64,000 bases of DNA, from NCBI GenBank assembly GCA_023423995.1, contig JAFAEL010000098.1:1-64000 (forward strand). Direction: 5' to 3'. Both the position numbers and the translations under genes were made by a program. The notes beneath the pieces were generated by a model. That model was given only the letters and a program-made list of their open reading frames with translations, had not been told where the DNA came from and ran no database searches. Positions 46,944-55,767 of this stretch are shown here, one piece after another; the stretch's first letter is position 1; every line of letters starts with the position of its first letter. The DNA is from Pseudomonadota bacterium (GTDB lineage: Bacteria; Pseudomonadota; Alphaproteobacteria; Rhizobiales; Beijerinckiaceae).

Positions 46944-47114
46944 ATGTCAAACATCTTCAATCGTTTTATCCGGGATGAGTCCGGGGCTACCGCAATCGAG
47001 TACGGCCTTATCGCCGCGCTGATCGCCGTCGTGATCATCGGCGCGCTGAACCTGATCGGCACGAACCTCAACACCGCCTTCAATACGATCGGGACGAGCC
47101 TCGGGACCCGCTAA
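46944..47114 (+). CDS. Flp/Fap-type pilin
   Basis: A 56-residue major pilin of the Tad system. It starts MSNIFNRFIRDESGATAIEYGLIAALIAVVIIG: a short basic leader, the processing site DESGATAIEYGL (cleavage after Gly, Glu-Tyr at positions 5-6 of the mature pilin) and a hydrophobic helix, then LIGTNLNTAFNTIGTSL. GGAG upstream (46932-46935) supports the ATG. It lies before the prepilin peptidase and assembly genes but is separated from them by a strong terminator, which would let the pilin be made in excess. Confidence 0.95.
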   Translation: MSNIFNRFIRDESGATAIEYGLIAALIAVVIIGALNLIGTNLNTAFNTIGTSLGTR

Positions 47115-47137
47115 GGGACAAGAGCGTCGACCTTCCT

Positions 47138-47168
47138 GGGCTCCGGCCGTGCCGGAGCCCGAATATTT
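47138..47168 (+). terminator. Rho-independent terminator after flp pilin
   Basis: A 10-bp perfect stem (47138-47147 with 47151-47160), 3-base loop, then GAATATTTTTT. It lies 23 bases after the pilin stop and before cpaA, so most pilin transcripts should end here. Confidence 0.85.
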
Positions 47169-47186
47169 TTTGCTATCGAAGCTGCG

Positions 47187-47702
47187 ATGACGAGCCTCGC
47201 CGAGATCGCCGTTCTGGGAGTCTTTCCCGTTCTGATGGCCTATGCGGCCGCGAGCGATCTCCTCACCATGACGATCCCGAACAGGTTGACGCTCGCCCTG
47301 GTGGCGGGCTTCGCCGTGCTGGCCGTGATCAGCGGGCTCGCAGCCCAGACGATTCTCCTCCACGTGCTCGCGGGAGGCGTCGTGTTGGCCGTGACCTTCG
47401 CCTTGTTCGCCTTCGGCTGGATCGGCGGAGGGGATGCGAAGCTCGCGGCCGCGACGGCGCTCTGGTTCGGCTTCACGCCTCTCGTCGACTACCTGTTCAT
47501 CGCGGCGGTCGGCGGCGGCTTGCTGACGCTGGCGATCCTGGCGCTTCGCTTCTTCCCGCTTCCGCGCTTCGCGCTTGGCTGGACATGGCTGTCCCGCATG
47601 CACGACCGCAACGCCGGGGTGCCCTATGGCATCGCGTTGGCGGCCGCAGCCCTCCTGGTCTATCCGCAATCGGAGATCTGGACCGCCATTCTCGCGAACT
47701 GA
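47187..47702 (+). CDS. cpaA: Prepilin peptidase CpaA/TadV
   Basis: A 171-residue inner-membrane aspartic peptidase that cleaves Flp prepilin leaders. The two active-site aspartates are in AAASDLLTMTIPNRL and GWIGGGDAKLAAATALWFG (the GxGD motif). About five hydrophobic segments are present. It lacks the methylase domain of type IV prepilin peptidases, as usual for CpaA. Its ATG follows the pilin terminator by about 20 bases, so expression depends on read-through or a weak internal promoter. Confidence 0.93.
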   Translation: MTSLAEIAVLGVFPVLMAYAAASDLLTMTIPNRLTLALVAGFAVLAVISGLAAQTILLHVLAGGVVLAVTFALFAFGWIGGGDAKLAAATALWFGFTPLVDYLFIAAVGGGLLTLAILALRFFPLPRFALGWTWLSRMHDRNAGVPYGIALAAAALLVYPQSEIWTAILAN

Positions 47703-47839
47703 TCCGTGCAGAAGAGTGCGGCAGACAGCATCAGCTTTCGCTTTTTTTGGTCGATCGACTTCGGCTTTTCGGTCGCTCCTTCACCGCCGGAAGTTATCCT
47801 GAGTGGAGTGTTAATCCGGCGACTTTCCGGCAGATCTGA

Positions 47840-47854
47840 TTAACCATGTTTTGA
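47840..47854 (+). promoter_or_regulatory. Candidate CtrA-binding box before cpaB
   Basis: TTAA-N7-TTGA at 47840-47854, one mismatch from the CtrA consensus TTAA-N7-TTAA, and containing the stronger half-site TTAACCAT. It is about 55 bases before the cpaB ATG in a 205-base, AT-richer gap. Pilus genes of Caulobacter are CtrA-controlled, so cell-cycle timing of this cluster is plausible. Confidence 0.5.
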
Positions 47855-47907
47855 CGATTCCCGACGCAGGATCGGCTCGACCGATTGTTGCGTCCGGAAG
47901 CTCGTCC

Positions 47908-48705
47908 ATGAAGCCCGCCCGCCTCCTCGTACTTGTCACGGCACTTGGCGCGGCCGGCGTCGCGGCGATGATCATGATGCGCTCGAACGCGCCGGGGCCC
48001 GTGGTCGTCGAAACGACGACCGTTCCTTCGAGAGCGATCGACGTTCTTGTGGCTGCGAACGATCTGCCCGTCGGGCAGGTCCTGAAGCCGGCGGACATGC
48101 GGTGGCAGCCCTGGCCGGCCGACTTGGCCCCGGCGGCCGCGCTGACGCGGGAAAACGCGCCGAACGCCGCGACGGAGTTCGAGGGAGCGCTCGTCCGCAC
48201 CAGCTTCCTCGGCGGCGAGCCGATCCGGCGCGAGAAGCTCGTGAAGGCCGACGGATCGGGCTTCATGTCGGCCATCCTGCCCTCCGGGATGCGGGCGCTG
48301 GCGATCTCGATCGACACGCGGGGCGCCACCTCCGCCGGCGGCTTCGTCCTTCCGAACGATCGCGTCGATGTTCTCCGCATATACCGCGACGAGGAAGCTT
48401 CGAAGGCCGGCGGCAGCGACGTCCAGGTGGCCGAGACCATTCTGTCGAACATCCGCGTCCTGGCCATCGGTCAGAACGTCCAGGAGCGCCAGGGGGAGCA
48501 GGTCGTGACGGGCGAGACGGCAACGCTCGAGCTGTCGCCGAGCCAGGCCGAAACGCTGGCGCTGGCACAGCGCACCGGGCAGCTCTCCCTCGCGCTCCGG
48601 AGCCTTGCCGACGCGAAACAGGTCGCCAGCCGCGACGACCGTGCCGAGCAGAACTTGACCGTGATCCGCGCTGGCGTGGCGCGCTCCGCCCCCAAGCCGC
48701 ACTGA
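47908..48705 (+). CDS. cpaB: Flp pilus assembly protein CpaB/RcpC
   Basis: A 265-residue periplasmic protein anchored by an N-terminal helix (ARLLVLVTALGAAGVAAMIMM). It contains a SAF/chaperone-like domain (VLVAANDLPVGQVLKPADMRWQPWP) and the RcpC/CpaB domain (SGMRALAISIDTRGATSAGGFVLPNDRVDVLRIY). It assists the CpaC secretin. ATG 47908 is chosen because it directly precedes the membrane anchor. It ends four bases before cpaC. Confidence 0.93.
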   Translation: MKPARLLVLVTALGAAGVAAMIMMRSNAPGPVVVETTTVPSRAIDVLVAANDLPVGQVLKPADMRWQPWPADLAPAAALTRENAPNAATEFEGALVRTSFLGGEPIRREKLVKADGSGFMSAILPSGMRALAISIDTRGATSAGGFVLPNDRVDVLRIYRDEEASKAGGSDVQVAETILSNIRVLAIGQNVQERQGEQVVTGETATLELSPSQAETLALAQRTGQLSLALRSLADAKQVASRDDRAEQNLTVIRAGVARSAPKPH

Positions 48706-48709
48706 TCAG

Positions 48710-50269
48710 ATGCGTATTGCGAAGGCCCACTCGATGATGACGAGCAAGTCACTCACGGCGTCGCTGCGGCGTGTGGCCCTGGCCGCCGCGCTGGTGGCGA
48801 GCGTGGGCGCGCCCTCCATTGCCGCCGAACCGGGCTACGGCAACGGCGGCCATGCCGGGGGAGGGGCCCTCGAACTCGGCTCCGGGGCAGCCCGCCGCCT
48901 CGACCTGTCGATCGGCCGGTCGGTCATCGTCGAACTCGCCCGCGATGCGAAGGAAGTTTTCGTCGCCAATCCGGCGGTGGCGAATGCGGTCGTGCGCTCG
49001 ACCCGAAAGCTCTTCCTGCTCGGCGTTGCCAACGGCTCGACCTCCGTCTTCATCATGGACGCCGAGGGGCGGCAGATCGCGAGCCTGGAGGTGAATGTCG
49101 GGCGGGACCTCAACGTCCTGCGCCAGACGCTGCGGACGACGATCCCCAAGGGGCAGATCGAGGTGAAGCCCGCGGGCGACTCCATCCTGCTCACCGGGAC
49201 GGTCAACTCGGCCGGGGATGCCCAGCAGGCGGTCGACATCGCAAAGGCTTTCGTCGGCCAGGCCGGTGGCGGAGGTGCCGGGGGCGGCGGAACGAATGCC
49301 GCGGCGGGGTTCTCTGGAGCCGTCATCAACGCGCTGACGATCGTCGGCCGCGACCAGGTCATGCTCAAGGTGAGCGTGGTCGAGATGGCCCGCTCTGTCG
49401 TGAAGCAACTGGGCGTGAACGTTTCGGGCAACTGGAACCTGGTGAATGTCTTTGCGACCGCGGCCGGGGGATACTCTCCCGGGATCGCGGCCGCGAATAC
49501 GTTGATCAGCGGGATTGCCGGAACCGCGGGCCCCAATGGCGGCACGCTGGGCGGTACGGCCTCGTTCGGGAACGGCAATTCCAGCATCTCGGGGACACTC
49601 TCCGCGCTCGAGCGGGCCGGCGTATCGCGCGTCCTCGCGGAGCCGACCCTCGTTGCGATCTCCGGCGAGTCCGCGAGTTTCCTCGTCGGCGGCGAGATTC
49701 CGATCGTGATCAACACCTGCGGATCCGGCGGCACTGTGACGGGCTGTACTCCGACCGTGACCTACAAGCCGTACGGTATTTCGCTGGCCTTTACTCCGAT
49801 CGTCCTGTCGGAGGGGCGCATCAGCCTGCGGGTCTCGACCGAGGTCAGCGAGATCGACCGGGAGAACCGTGATGCCCTGACGGGTTCGCCGGGCTTCCGC
49901 ACGCGCAGAACGGCGACCAGCATCGAGCTTCCGTCCGGGGGCACCATCATGTCGGCCGGCCTGATCAGCGTGCAGTCGAGCCAGACGATCTCAGGCGTGC
50001 CCGGTCTCATCAACCTGCCGATCCTCGGGACGCTGTTCCGCTCGCGCGACTTCCAGCGCCGCGAGACGGAACTGATGATCATGGTGACGCCCTACATCGC
50101 CAAGCCGATGGAAGCCGCGCAGGTGAAGCGCCCGGATGACGGCTTCGTCGATTCCAACGACCCCGACACCGTGTTCCTCGGCCGCATCAACAAGCTCTAC
50201 GGCGTGGCGGGAGCCGGATCGGCGCCCGCCCAGCTTCGCTCCGGGCGGTTCGGCTTCATCACGGACTGA
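48710..50269 (+). CDS. cpaC: Flp pilus outer-membrane secretin CpaC/RcpA
   Basis: A 519-residue secretin forming the outer-membrane channel for the Flp pilus. Signal sequence about 17-42; N-terminal pilus-assembly domain (LDLSIGRSVIVELARDAKEVFVANPAVANAVV); BON-like unit (IEVKPAGDSILLTGTVNSAGDAQQAVDIA); a Gly-rich linker near residues 183-192; and the secretin core (VSRVLAEPTLVAISGESASFLVGGEIP, then GGTIMSAGLI and ELMIMVTPYIAKPM). ATG 48710 or ATG 48731/48734 could be used. It is in the cpaBCDEF operon. Confidence 0.94.
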   Translation: MRIAKAHSMMTSKSLTASLRRVALAAALVASVGAPSIAAEPGYGNGGHAGGGALELGSGAARRLDLSIGRSVIVELARDAKEVFVANPAVANAVVRSTRKLFLLGVANGSTSVFIMDAEGRQIASLEVNVGRDLNVLRQTLRTTIPKGQIEVKPAGDSILLTGTVNSAGDAQQAVDIAKAFVGQAGGGGAGGGGTNAAAGFSGAVINALTIVGRDQVMLKVSVVEMARSVVKQLGVNVSGNWNLVNVFATAAGGYSPGIAAANTLISGIAGTAGPNGGTLGGTASFGNGNSSISGTLSALERAGVSRVLAEPTLVAISGESASFLVGGEIPIVINTCGSGGTVTGCTPTVTYKPYGISLAFTPIVLSEGRISLRVSTEVSEIDRENRDALTGSPGFRTRRTATSIELPSGGTIMSAGLISVQSSQTISGVPGLINLPILGTLFRSRDFQRRETELMIMVTPYIAKPMEAAQVKRPDDGFVDSNDPDTVFLGRINKLYGVAGAGSAPAQLRSGRFGFITD

Positions 50270-50318
50270 CGCAGACCCCTCCACGAGCCGCGGCCGCACA
50301 GAACACGAGAGCACAAAG

Positions 50319-51029
50319 ATGGCTGACATTCGCAACCTCGGCCGCTGCGGCAGCCTTGTCGCCGCGCTCGGGGTCCTGTCCGCGGCCCTGGCGGGGTGCC
50401 AGGCGAGCCGGGAGGTTACGGGCGCGATCCAACCGGTGGATGTCCGGGACCGCCACCCGATCGTGCTGGCAAACGCTCCGCGCGTGCTCGACATCTTCGT
50501 CGATGCCCCGCGTGGCTTCGGCGAGCGGGAGCGGGCGGACCTTTCGGCCTTCATCGCGGAGTACCGGCGCCATGGCCAGGGTGCGCTGATCGTGCAGGTC
50601 CCGGTCGGGACGGAAAATGCGGCTGCGACCCGGGCGGCGGTCGAGCGCATCCGCAGCGCCGCCGGCGGTCGCGTGGCGATCTCCCGCTACAGCCCGGCCG
50701 ATCCGCGTCTCGCCTCGCCCGTGCGTCTCAGCTTCAGCCGTCTCCAGGCGAAGGTCGGGTCGACCTGCGGGCTTTGGCCAGAGGATCTCGGCGTGTCGAA
50801 CGCGGAGTTCTCCTTCGAGAACCGGCAGTATCATAATTTCGGCTGCGCGACGCAGTCGAACTTCGCCGCGCAGGTCGCCGATCCGGTCGATCTCGTCCGC
50901 GGCAGGCAGGCGACGCCGCCCGATACCGGCCGGCGCATGTTCAACATCGACCGGCTTCGCCAGGGCCAGGATCCCTCGACCCAGTACAAGGAGCAGGGCA
51001 CGAGCGTCCGTCAGGGGATCTCCGAATGA
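50319..51029 (+). CDS. cpaD: Pilus assembly lipoprotein CpaD
   Basis: A 236-residue CpaD-family outer-membrane lipoprotein. The signal peptide ends in a lipobox-like AALAGCQAS, so Cys27 is probably lipidated. The conserved CpaD core includes DVRDRHPIVL, LDIFVDAP, FSRLQAKVGSTCGLWPEDLG and NFGCATQSNFAAQVADPVDLV RGR. It helps stabilise the CpaC secretin. ATG 50319 follows AAAG. Its stop overlaps the cpaE start by four bases (ATGA). Confidence 0.92.
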   Translation: MADIRNLGRCGSLVAALGVLSAALAGCQASREVTGAIQPVDVRDRHPIVLANAPRVLDIFVDAPRGFGERERADLSAFIAEYRRHGQGALIVQVPVGTENAAATRAAVERIRSAAGGRVAISRYSPADPRLASPVRLSFSRLQAKVGSTCGLWPEDLGVSNAEFSFENRQYHNFGCATQSNFAAQVADPVDLVRGRQATPPDTGRRMFNIDRLRQGQDPSTQYKEQGTSVRQGISE

Positions 51030-52288
51030 GCAACGAGATCGCAGCGCCCGGCGCGGGCGACACGCAAGACCGGATGATCGCCCCGCTTCCGCGGGTGACC
51101 ATCCAGGCCTTCTGCGAAACGGGGGCCGTAGCGGATGCGATCACGGAGGCCACGGGCGATCGCCGGATGCAGAAGGCGCATCTGAAGGTCCAGATGGGCG
51201 GCGCTGCCGCCGCCGTCGAAGCCTACAGGCACAATCCGACGCCGAACGTCATCGTGCTCGAGTTCCAGGGCGACCGGTCGGGAATCCTCACGTCGCTCGA
51301 CCAGTTGTCGACGGTCTGCGACGCCGGCACCAAGGTTCTCCTGATCGGCCACGTCAACGACGTGATCCTCTATCGCGAGTTGATGCGGCGGGGAGTCAGC
51401 GAATACCTCATCGCCCCGATCGATGTGCTCGACTTCATCCGGGCGATGTCGGAACTGTTCTCGACGCCGGGGGCGGAGCCGCTCGGCCGGACCGTTGCGG
51501 TCGCTGGTGCCAAGGGCGGCGTCGGGGCGTCGACGATCGCTCACAACATCGCCTGGGCGGTTGCCAAGACCCTGTCGACTCAGACCGTGATCGTCGACCT
51601 GGACATCGCGTTCGGGACGGCCGGGCTCGACTTCAACCAGGATCCGCCCCAGGGCGTCTCGGAGGCGGTCTTCGCGCCCGACAGGCTGGACGCAAATCTC
51701 GTCGACCGCCTTCTGTCGAAATGCAGCGACAATCTCAGCCTGCTCGCCGCGCCGGCGATGCTGGACCGGACGACGGACCTGACCGAGACGGCCGTCGACG
51801 GGCTCATCGACATCCTGCGCGGCTCCGTGCCCACGATCGTGCTCGACATGCCGCATACCTGGACGGCCTGGGCGAAGCGGCTCCTCGTCTCGTCGGACGA
51901 GATCGTGCTGGTGGCGACGCCGGATCTCGCCTCGCTCCGCAACGTCAAGAACCTCTACGATCTGTTCCGCGCGGCGCGCCCGAACGACGCCAAGCCGCGC
52001 GTCATCCTCAACCAGGTCGGGCTGCCGAAGCGGCCCGAGATCGCGGCTGCCGATTTCGCAAAGGCCATCGGGGCGGATCTGGCCGCCGTGATACCCTTCG
52101 ACGCTGCGCTGTTCGGGACGGCGGCGAATAACGGCCAGATGATCGCGGAGGTCCAGCCCTCCGGGAAATGTGCCGAGATCTTCGCCGGGCTCGCGGCCAG
52201 CATCACGGGTCGGATCGAGCCCAAGCGGTCCCGGTCGGGCCTCCTGGACCCGTTCATCTCGAAGCTCGCCCGCCTCAAGGCGTCGTGA
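51026..52288 (+). CDS. cpaE: Pilus assembly ATPase-like protein CpaE/TadZ
   Basis: A 420-residue protein with an N-terminal receiver-like domain (about 20-150, no clear phospho-acceptor) and a C-terminal MinD/ParA ATPase domain. The deviant Walker A reads GAKGGVGASTIAHNIAWA, and VIVDLDIAFGTAGLDFNQDPPQG marks the ParA switch. TadZ/CpaE proteins place the Tad machine at the cell pole. Start ATG 51026 overlaps cpaD; the next gene, cpaF, begins 20 bases after its stop. Confidence 0.94.
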   Translation: MSNEIAAPGAGDTQDRMIAPLPRVTIQAFCETGAVADAITEATGDRRMQKAHLKVQMGGAAAAVEAYRHNPTPNVIVLEFQGDRSGILTSLDQLSTVCDAGTKVLLIGHVNDVILYRELMRRGVSEYLIAPIDVLDFIRAMSELFSTPGAEPLGRTVAVAGAKGGVGASTIAHNIAWAVAKTLSTQTVIVDLDIAFGTAGLDFNQDPPQGVSEAVFAPDRLDANLVDRLLSKCSDNLSLLAAPAMLDRTTDLTETAVDGLIDILRGSVPTIVLDMPHTWTAWAKRLLVSSDEIVLVATPDLASLRNVKNLYDLFRAARPNDAKPRVILNQVGLPKRPEIAAADFAKAIGADLAAVIPFDAALFGTAANNGQMIAEVQPSGKCAEIFAGLAASITGRIEPKRSRSGLLDPFISKLARLKAS

Positions 52289-52308
52289 GCGGCGCGGAGT
52301 AAAGTCGA

Positions 52309-53766
52309 ATGTTCGGGAAACGATCCACGACGAGCACACCGGCTGCGGTTCCGGTTGCGCGGCCGGGGTCGCGCGAGGTGATGGCGCCGCCACCCGTCCC
52401 GGTGCTCCCTGAGCCGGACGTGGTGCAGCGCCCGGTCGAGATCCCGGTGGCATCACACGTCTCCGAGATCCGCAAGTCGGACGAATACTACCAGACGAAG
52501 AGCATGATCTTCGGCGCGCTGATCGAGGCCATCGATCTCGCGCAGTTGTCCCGCCTCGACCAGGAATCGGCGCGGGACGAGATCCGCGACATCGTCAACG
52601 AGATCATCGCGCTCAAGAACGTCGTGATGTCGATCGCCGAGCAGGAGGAACTGCTCGACGACATCTGCAACGACGTGCTCGGCTACGGCCCGCTCGAGCC
52701 GCTGCTGGCGCGCGACGACATCGCCGACATCATGGTCAACGGTGCGAACAAGACCTACATCGAGGTCGGCGGCAAGATTCAGCTGACCAATGTCCGCTTC
52801 CGCGACAACCAGCAGCTGATGAACATCTGCCAGCGGATCGTCAGCCAGGTCGGCCGGCGCGTGGACGAGAGCTCCCCGATCAGCGACGCGCGCCTTCCCG
52901 ACGGATCCCGCGTCAACGTCATCGGGCCGCCGCTCGCGATCGACGGCCCCTCGCTCACCATCCGCAAGTTCAAGAAGGACAAGCTCACTCTCGACCAGCT
53001 TGTACGGTTCGGGGCGATCTCGCCGGAGGGCGCGCGCATCCTGGAGATCATCGGCCGGGTGCGCTGCAATGTCGTCATCTCGGGCGGCACGGGCTCGGGG
53101 AAGACGACGCTCCTCAACTGCCTGACCCGCTACATCGACCCGGACGAGCGCGTCATCACCTGCGAGGACGCGGCCGAATTGCAGCTCCAGCAGCCGCATG
53201 TCGTCCGGCTCGAGACGCGCCCGCCGAACCTGGAAGGGCAGGGCCAGGTCACGATGCGCGACCTCGTCCGCAACTGCCTTCGTATGCGGCCGGAACGCAT
53301 CATCGTGGGCGAGGTGCGCGGACCGGAGGCCTTCGACCTCCTGCAGGCGATGAATACCGGCCACGACGGGTCGATGGGCACGGTCCACTCGAACTCGCCG
53401 CGCGAGTGCCTGTCGCGTGTCGAATCGTTGATCACGATGGGCGGCTTCTCGCTGCCCTCCCGCACGATCAAGGAGATGATCGCGACGTCCATCGACGTCA
53501 TCATCCAGGCCGCGCGCCTGCGTGACGGCTCGCGCCGCATCACCCACATCACCGAGGTGGTCGGGATGGAGGGTGACGTGATCACCACGCAGGACATCGT
53601 CGTCTACGACATCCAGGGAGAGGACGCGACGGGCCGGCTCATCGGCCGGCACCGTTCCACCGGGATCGGTCGTCCGAAGTTCTGGGAGCGCGCGCGCTAT
53701 TTCGGCGAGGAAGGAAACCTCGCGACGGCGCTCGACTCGATGGAAGCGACGGAGCAGGCGGCGTGA
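52309..53766 (+). CDS. cpaF: Tad pilus secretion ATPase CpaF/TadA
   Basis: A 485-residue hexameric ATPase that powers Flp pilus extension and retraction. N-terminal disordered Pro-rich region (1-45), then the family N-terminal domain, Walker [15 protein letters not shown], Asp box [10 protein letters not shown], Walker B with [37 protein letters not shown] (His box at the end) and [13 protein letters not shown] 52309 is 20 bases after cpaE. All catalytic motifs are intact. Confidence 0.96.
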   Translation: MFGKRSTTSTPAAVPVARPGSREVMAPPPVPVLPEPDVVQRPVEIPVASHVSEIRKSDEYYQTKSMIFGALIEAIDLAQLSRLDQESARDEIRDIVNEIIALKNVVMSIAEQEELLDDICNDVLGYGPLEPLLARDDIADIMVNGANKTYIEVGGKIQLTNVRFRDNQQLMNICQRIVSQVGRRVDESSPISDARLPDGSRVNVIGPPLAIDGPSLTIRKFKKDKLTLDQLVRFGAISPEGARILEIIGRVRCNVVISGGTGSGKTTLLNCLTRYIDPDERVITCEDAAELQLQQPHVVRLETRPPNLEGQGQVTMRDLVRNCLRMRPERIIVGEVRGPEAFDLLQAMNTGHDGSMGTVHSNSPRECLSRVESLITMGGFSLPSRTIKEMIATSIDVIIQAARLRDGSRRITHITEVVGMEGDVITTQDIVVYDIQGEDATGRLIGRHRSTGIGRPKFWERARYFGEEGNLATALDSMEATEQAA

Positions 53767-53803
53767 CCGGCAGGGCGTCCGGGATCATCGAGGGATACGC
53801 CCC

Positions 53804-54778
53804 GTGGATATGAGCATCCTGGCGGCGATCGGGCTCGCGGCGATCGCGGCGGGCGGGCTCGCCTATGTCTTCCTCTATCCCGTCCTGTCCGGGGAGGCGC
53901 GGGCGGAGAAGCGCACGCGCGCTCTCGTCGGGAAGACCGAGCGGCGCGTCGAGAAGGTCGGCCGTGGCGGCGACCGGCGCGAGCAGATCGCGCAAAGCCT
54001 GAAGGAGATGGAGGAGCGCGAGAAGAACCGGAACAAGGTCACGCTCGAGCAGCGCATCGCGCAGGCAGGGCTCACCTGGACGAAGGGCCGGTTCTACATG
54101 ATGAGCGCGGCCGCGGCCGCCGCGCTCGGGCTCACTCTCCTGTCCTTGACCGGTTCACCCATCATGGGCGCCGCGGGTGCGTTCGTCGGGGGTCTTGGCC
54201 TTCCGCGCTGGGCTCTCGGCTTCATGAAGAAGCGGCGCCTCAACAAGTATCTCGAGGAATTGCCGAATGCGATCGACGTGATCGTGCGCGGCATCCGCTC
54301 GGGCCTGCCGCTCGGCGACTGCCTGCGGATCATCGCGAGCGAGGCGCAGGAGCCTGTGCGGTCCGAGTTCCGCTACATCGTGGAACAGCAGACCCTCGGC
54401 CTCTCCATCGGGGAGGCGGTCGGGAAGCTCTATGAGCGCGTGCCGGTGGCCGAATCCAACTTCTTCGCCATCGTGATCGGCATCCAGCAGAAATCGGGCG
54501 GCAACCTGGCCGAGACGCTCGGTAACCTGTCGCGGGTCCTGCGCGAGCGGCGCAAGATGAAGCAGAAGATCATCGCGATGAGCACGGAGGCGAAGGCCTC
54601 GGCGGCCATCATCGCTGCTCTGCCCTTCGTGGTCGCGACGCTGACCTACATCACGAGCCCGACCTATATCGAGCTGCTCTGGCTGACCCTGACCGGCAAG
54701 CTGATGCTCTGCGTCTCGGCTGTCTGGATGACCTTCGGCATCCTCGTGATGCGCAAGATGATCAACTTCGACTTCTAA
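53804..54778 (+). CDS. tadB: Tad inner-membrane platform protein TadB
   Basis: A 324-residue type II secretion F-domain membrane protein that forms the platform with TadC. It has an N-terminal helix (SILAAIGLAAIAAGGLAYVFLY), a charged cytoplasmic stretch, two helices near 95-140, the T2SSF domain (LPNAIDVIVRGIRSGLPLGDCLRIIASEAQEPV) and C-terminal helices. GTG 53804 and ATG 53810 are both possible starts. It follows cpaF by 37 bases. Confidence 0.94.
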   Translation: MDMSILAAIGLAAIAAGGLAYVFLYPVLSGEARAEKRTRALVGKTERRVEKVGRGGDRREQIAQSLKEMEEREKNRNKVTLEQRIAQAGLTWTKGRFYMMSAAAAAALGLTLLSLTGSPIMGAAGAFVGGLGLPRWALGFMKKRRLNKYLEELPNAIDVIVRGIRSGLPLGDCLRIIASEAQEPVRSEFRYIVEQQTLGLSIGEAVGKLYERVPVAESNFFAIVIGIQQKSGGNLAETLGNLSRVLRERRKMKQKIIAMSTEAKASAAIIAALPFVVATLTYITSPTYIELLWLTLTGKLMLCVSAVWMTFGILVMRKMINFDF

Positions 54779-54789
54779 GGGAGGAGAGC

Positions 54790-55767
54790 GTGTTCCAGTT
54801 CCTCCTCGCGAAGCTCTCCGAGCCGCACGTCATCGCCGCGCTTCTGGCCGCCTTTGCGGCCGGCGCCACCGTCATCACGCTGGCCATGCCCCTGGTCGAG
54901 GGGAATACGCTCAACAAGCGCATGAAAGCCGTCGCCGACGAGCGCGAGCGTATCCGTGCCCGCGAGCGCGAGCGCATGATGAAGGGCCAGCAGAAAATCT
55001 CGCTGCGCCAAGAGCCAAAGGCGTACATGAAGCAGATCGTCGATCGCTTCAAGTTGAGCGATTGGCTAGGGACGGAGACCGCGAAAGATAAGTTGGTCAA
55101 GGCTGGCTTCCGTGGGCAGCAGGCGGAAGTGACGTTCCTGTTTTTCAGGCTCGTTGCTCCGATCGGCTTCCTGTTGGTCTCGCTTTTTTATCTGTTCGTC
55201 GTCAATGATTTTGGGCTCCCTGTCCTGATGCGGATCGCGATCGCGATCGGTGCGACCTTCGCGGGCATCAAGAGCCCGGAGATCTTCCTCTCGAACGCGA
55301 CCGCGAAGCGCCAGCAATCGATCCGGCGCGCCTGGCCGGACGCTCTCGACCTGCTGCTCATCTGCGTCGAGGCCGGCATGTCGATCGAGCAGGCTTTCCG
55401 GCGGGTGAGCCAGGAGGTCGGCACGCAATCGGTCGCGCTCGCGGAAGAACTGACGCTCACGACCGCGGAGCTCTCGTACCTGCAGGAGCGCCGGGTCGCC
55501 TACGAGAACCTGGCGCATCGGACGGGGCTCGATACCGTCAAGTCCGTCACGACCGCGCTCATCCAGGCAGAGCGCTACGGCACCCCGCTCGGTACGGCCT
55601 TGCGCGTGCTCGCCCAGGAAAGCCGGGACCAGCGGATGTCGGACGCCGAGAAGAAGGCCGCCGCTCTGCCGCCGAAGCTGACCGTCCCGATGATCCTGTT
55701 CTTCCTTCCGGTGCTCTTCGTCGTCATCATGACGCCGGCGCTCATCCAGGTGTTTGGCTGGCGGTGA
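54790..55767 (+). CDS. tadC: Tad inner-membrane platform protein TadC
   Basis: A 325-residue T2SSF-domain membrane protein, partner of TadB. Helices near 14-34, 112-135 and the C-terminus; conserved core WPDALDLLLICVEAGMSIEQAFRRVSQEVG and LAQESRDQRMSDAEKKAAALPPKLTVPMILFFLPVLF. The start is GTG 54790, preceded by GGGAGGAG. Its 3' end overlaps the convergent exporter gene by 26 bases. A TadD-type TPR protein, often the next gene, is not present here. Confidence 0.94.
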   Translation: MFQFLLAKLSEPHVIAALLAAFAAGATVITLAMPLVEGNTLNKRMKAVADERERIRARERERMMKGQQKISLRQEPKAYMKQIVDRFKLSDWLGTETAKDKLVKAGFRGQQAEVTFLFFRLVAPIGFLLVSLFYLFVVNDFGLPVLMRIAIAIGATFAGIKSPEIFLSNATAKRQQSIRRAWPDALDLLLICVEAGMSIEQAFRRVSQEVGTQSVALAEELTLTTAELSYLQERRVAYENLAHRTGLDTVKSVTTALIQAERYGTPLGTALRVLAQESRDQRMSDAEKKAAALPPKLTVPMILFFLPVLFVVIMTPALIQVFGWR

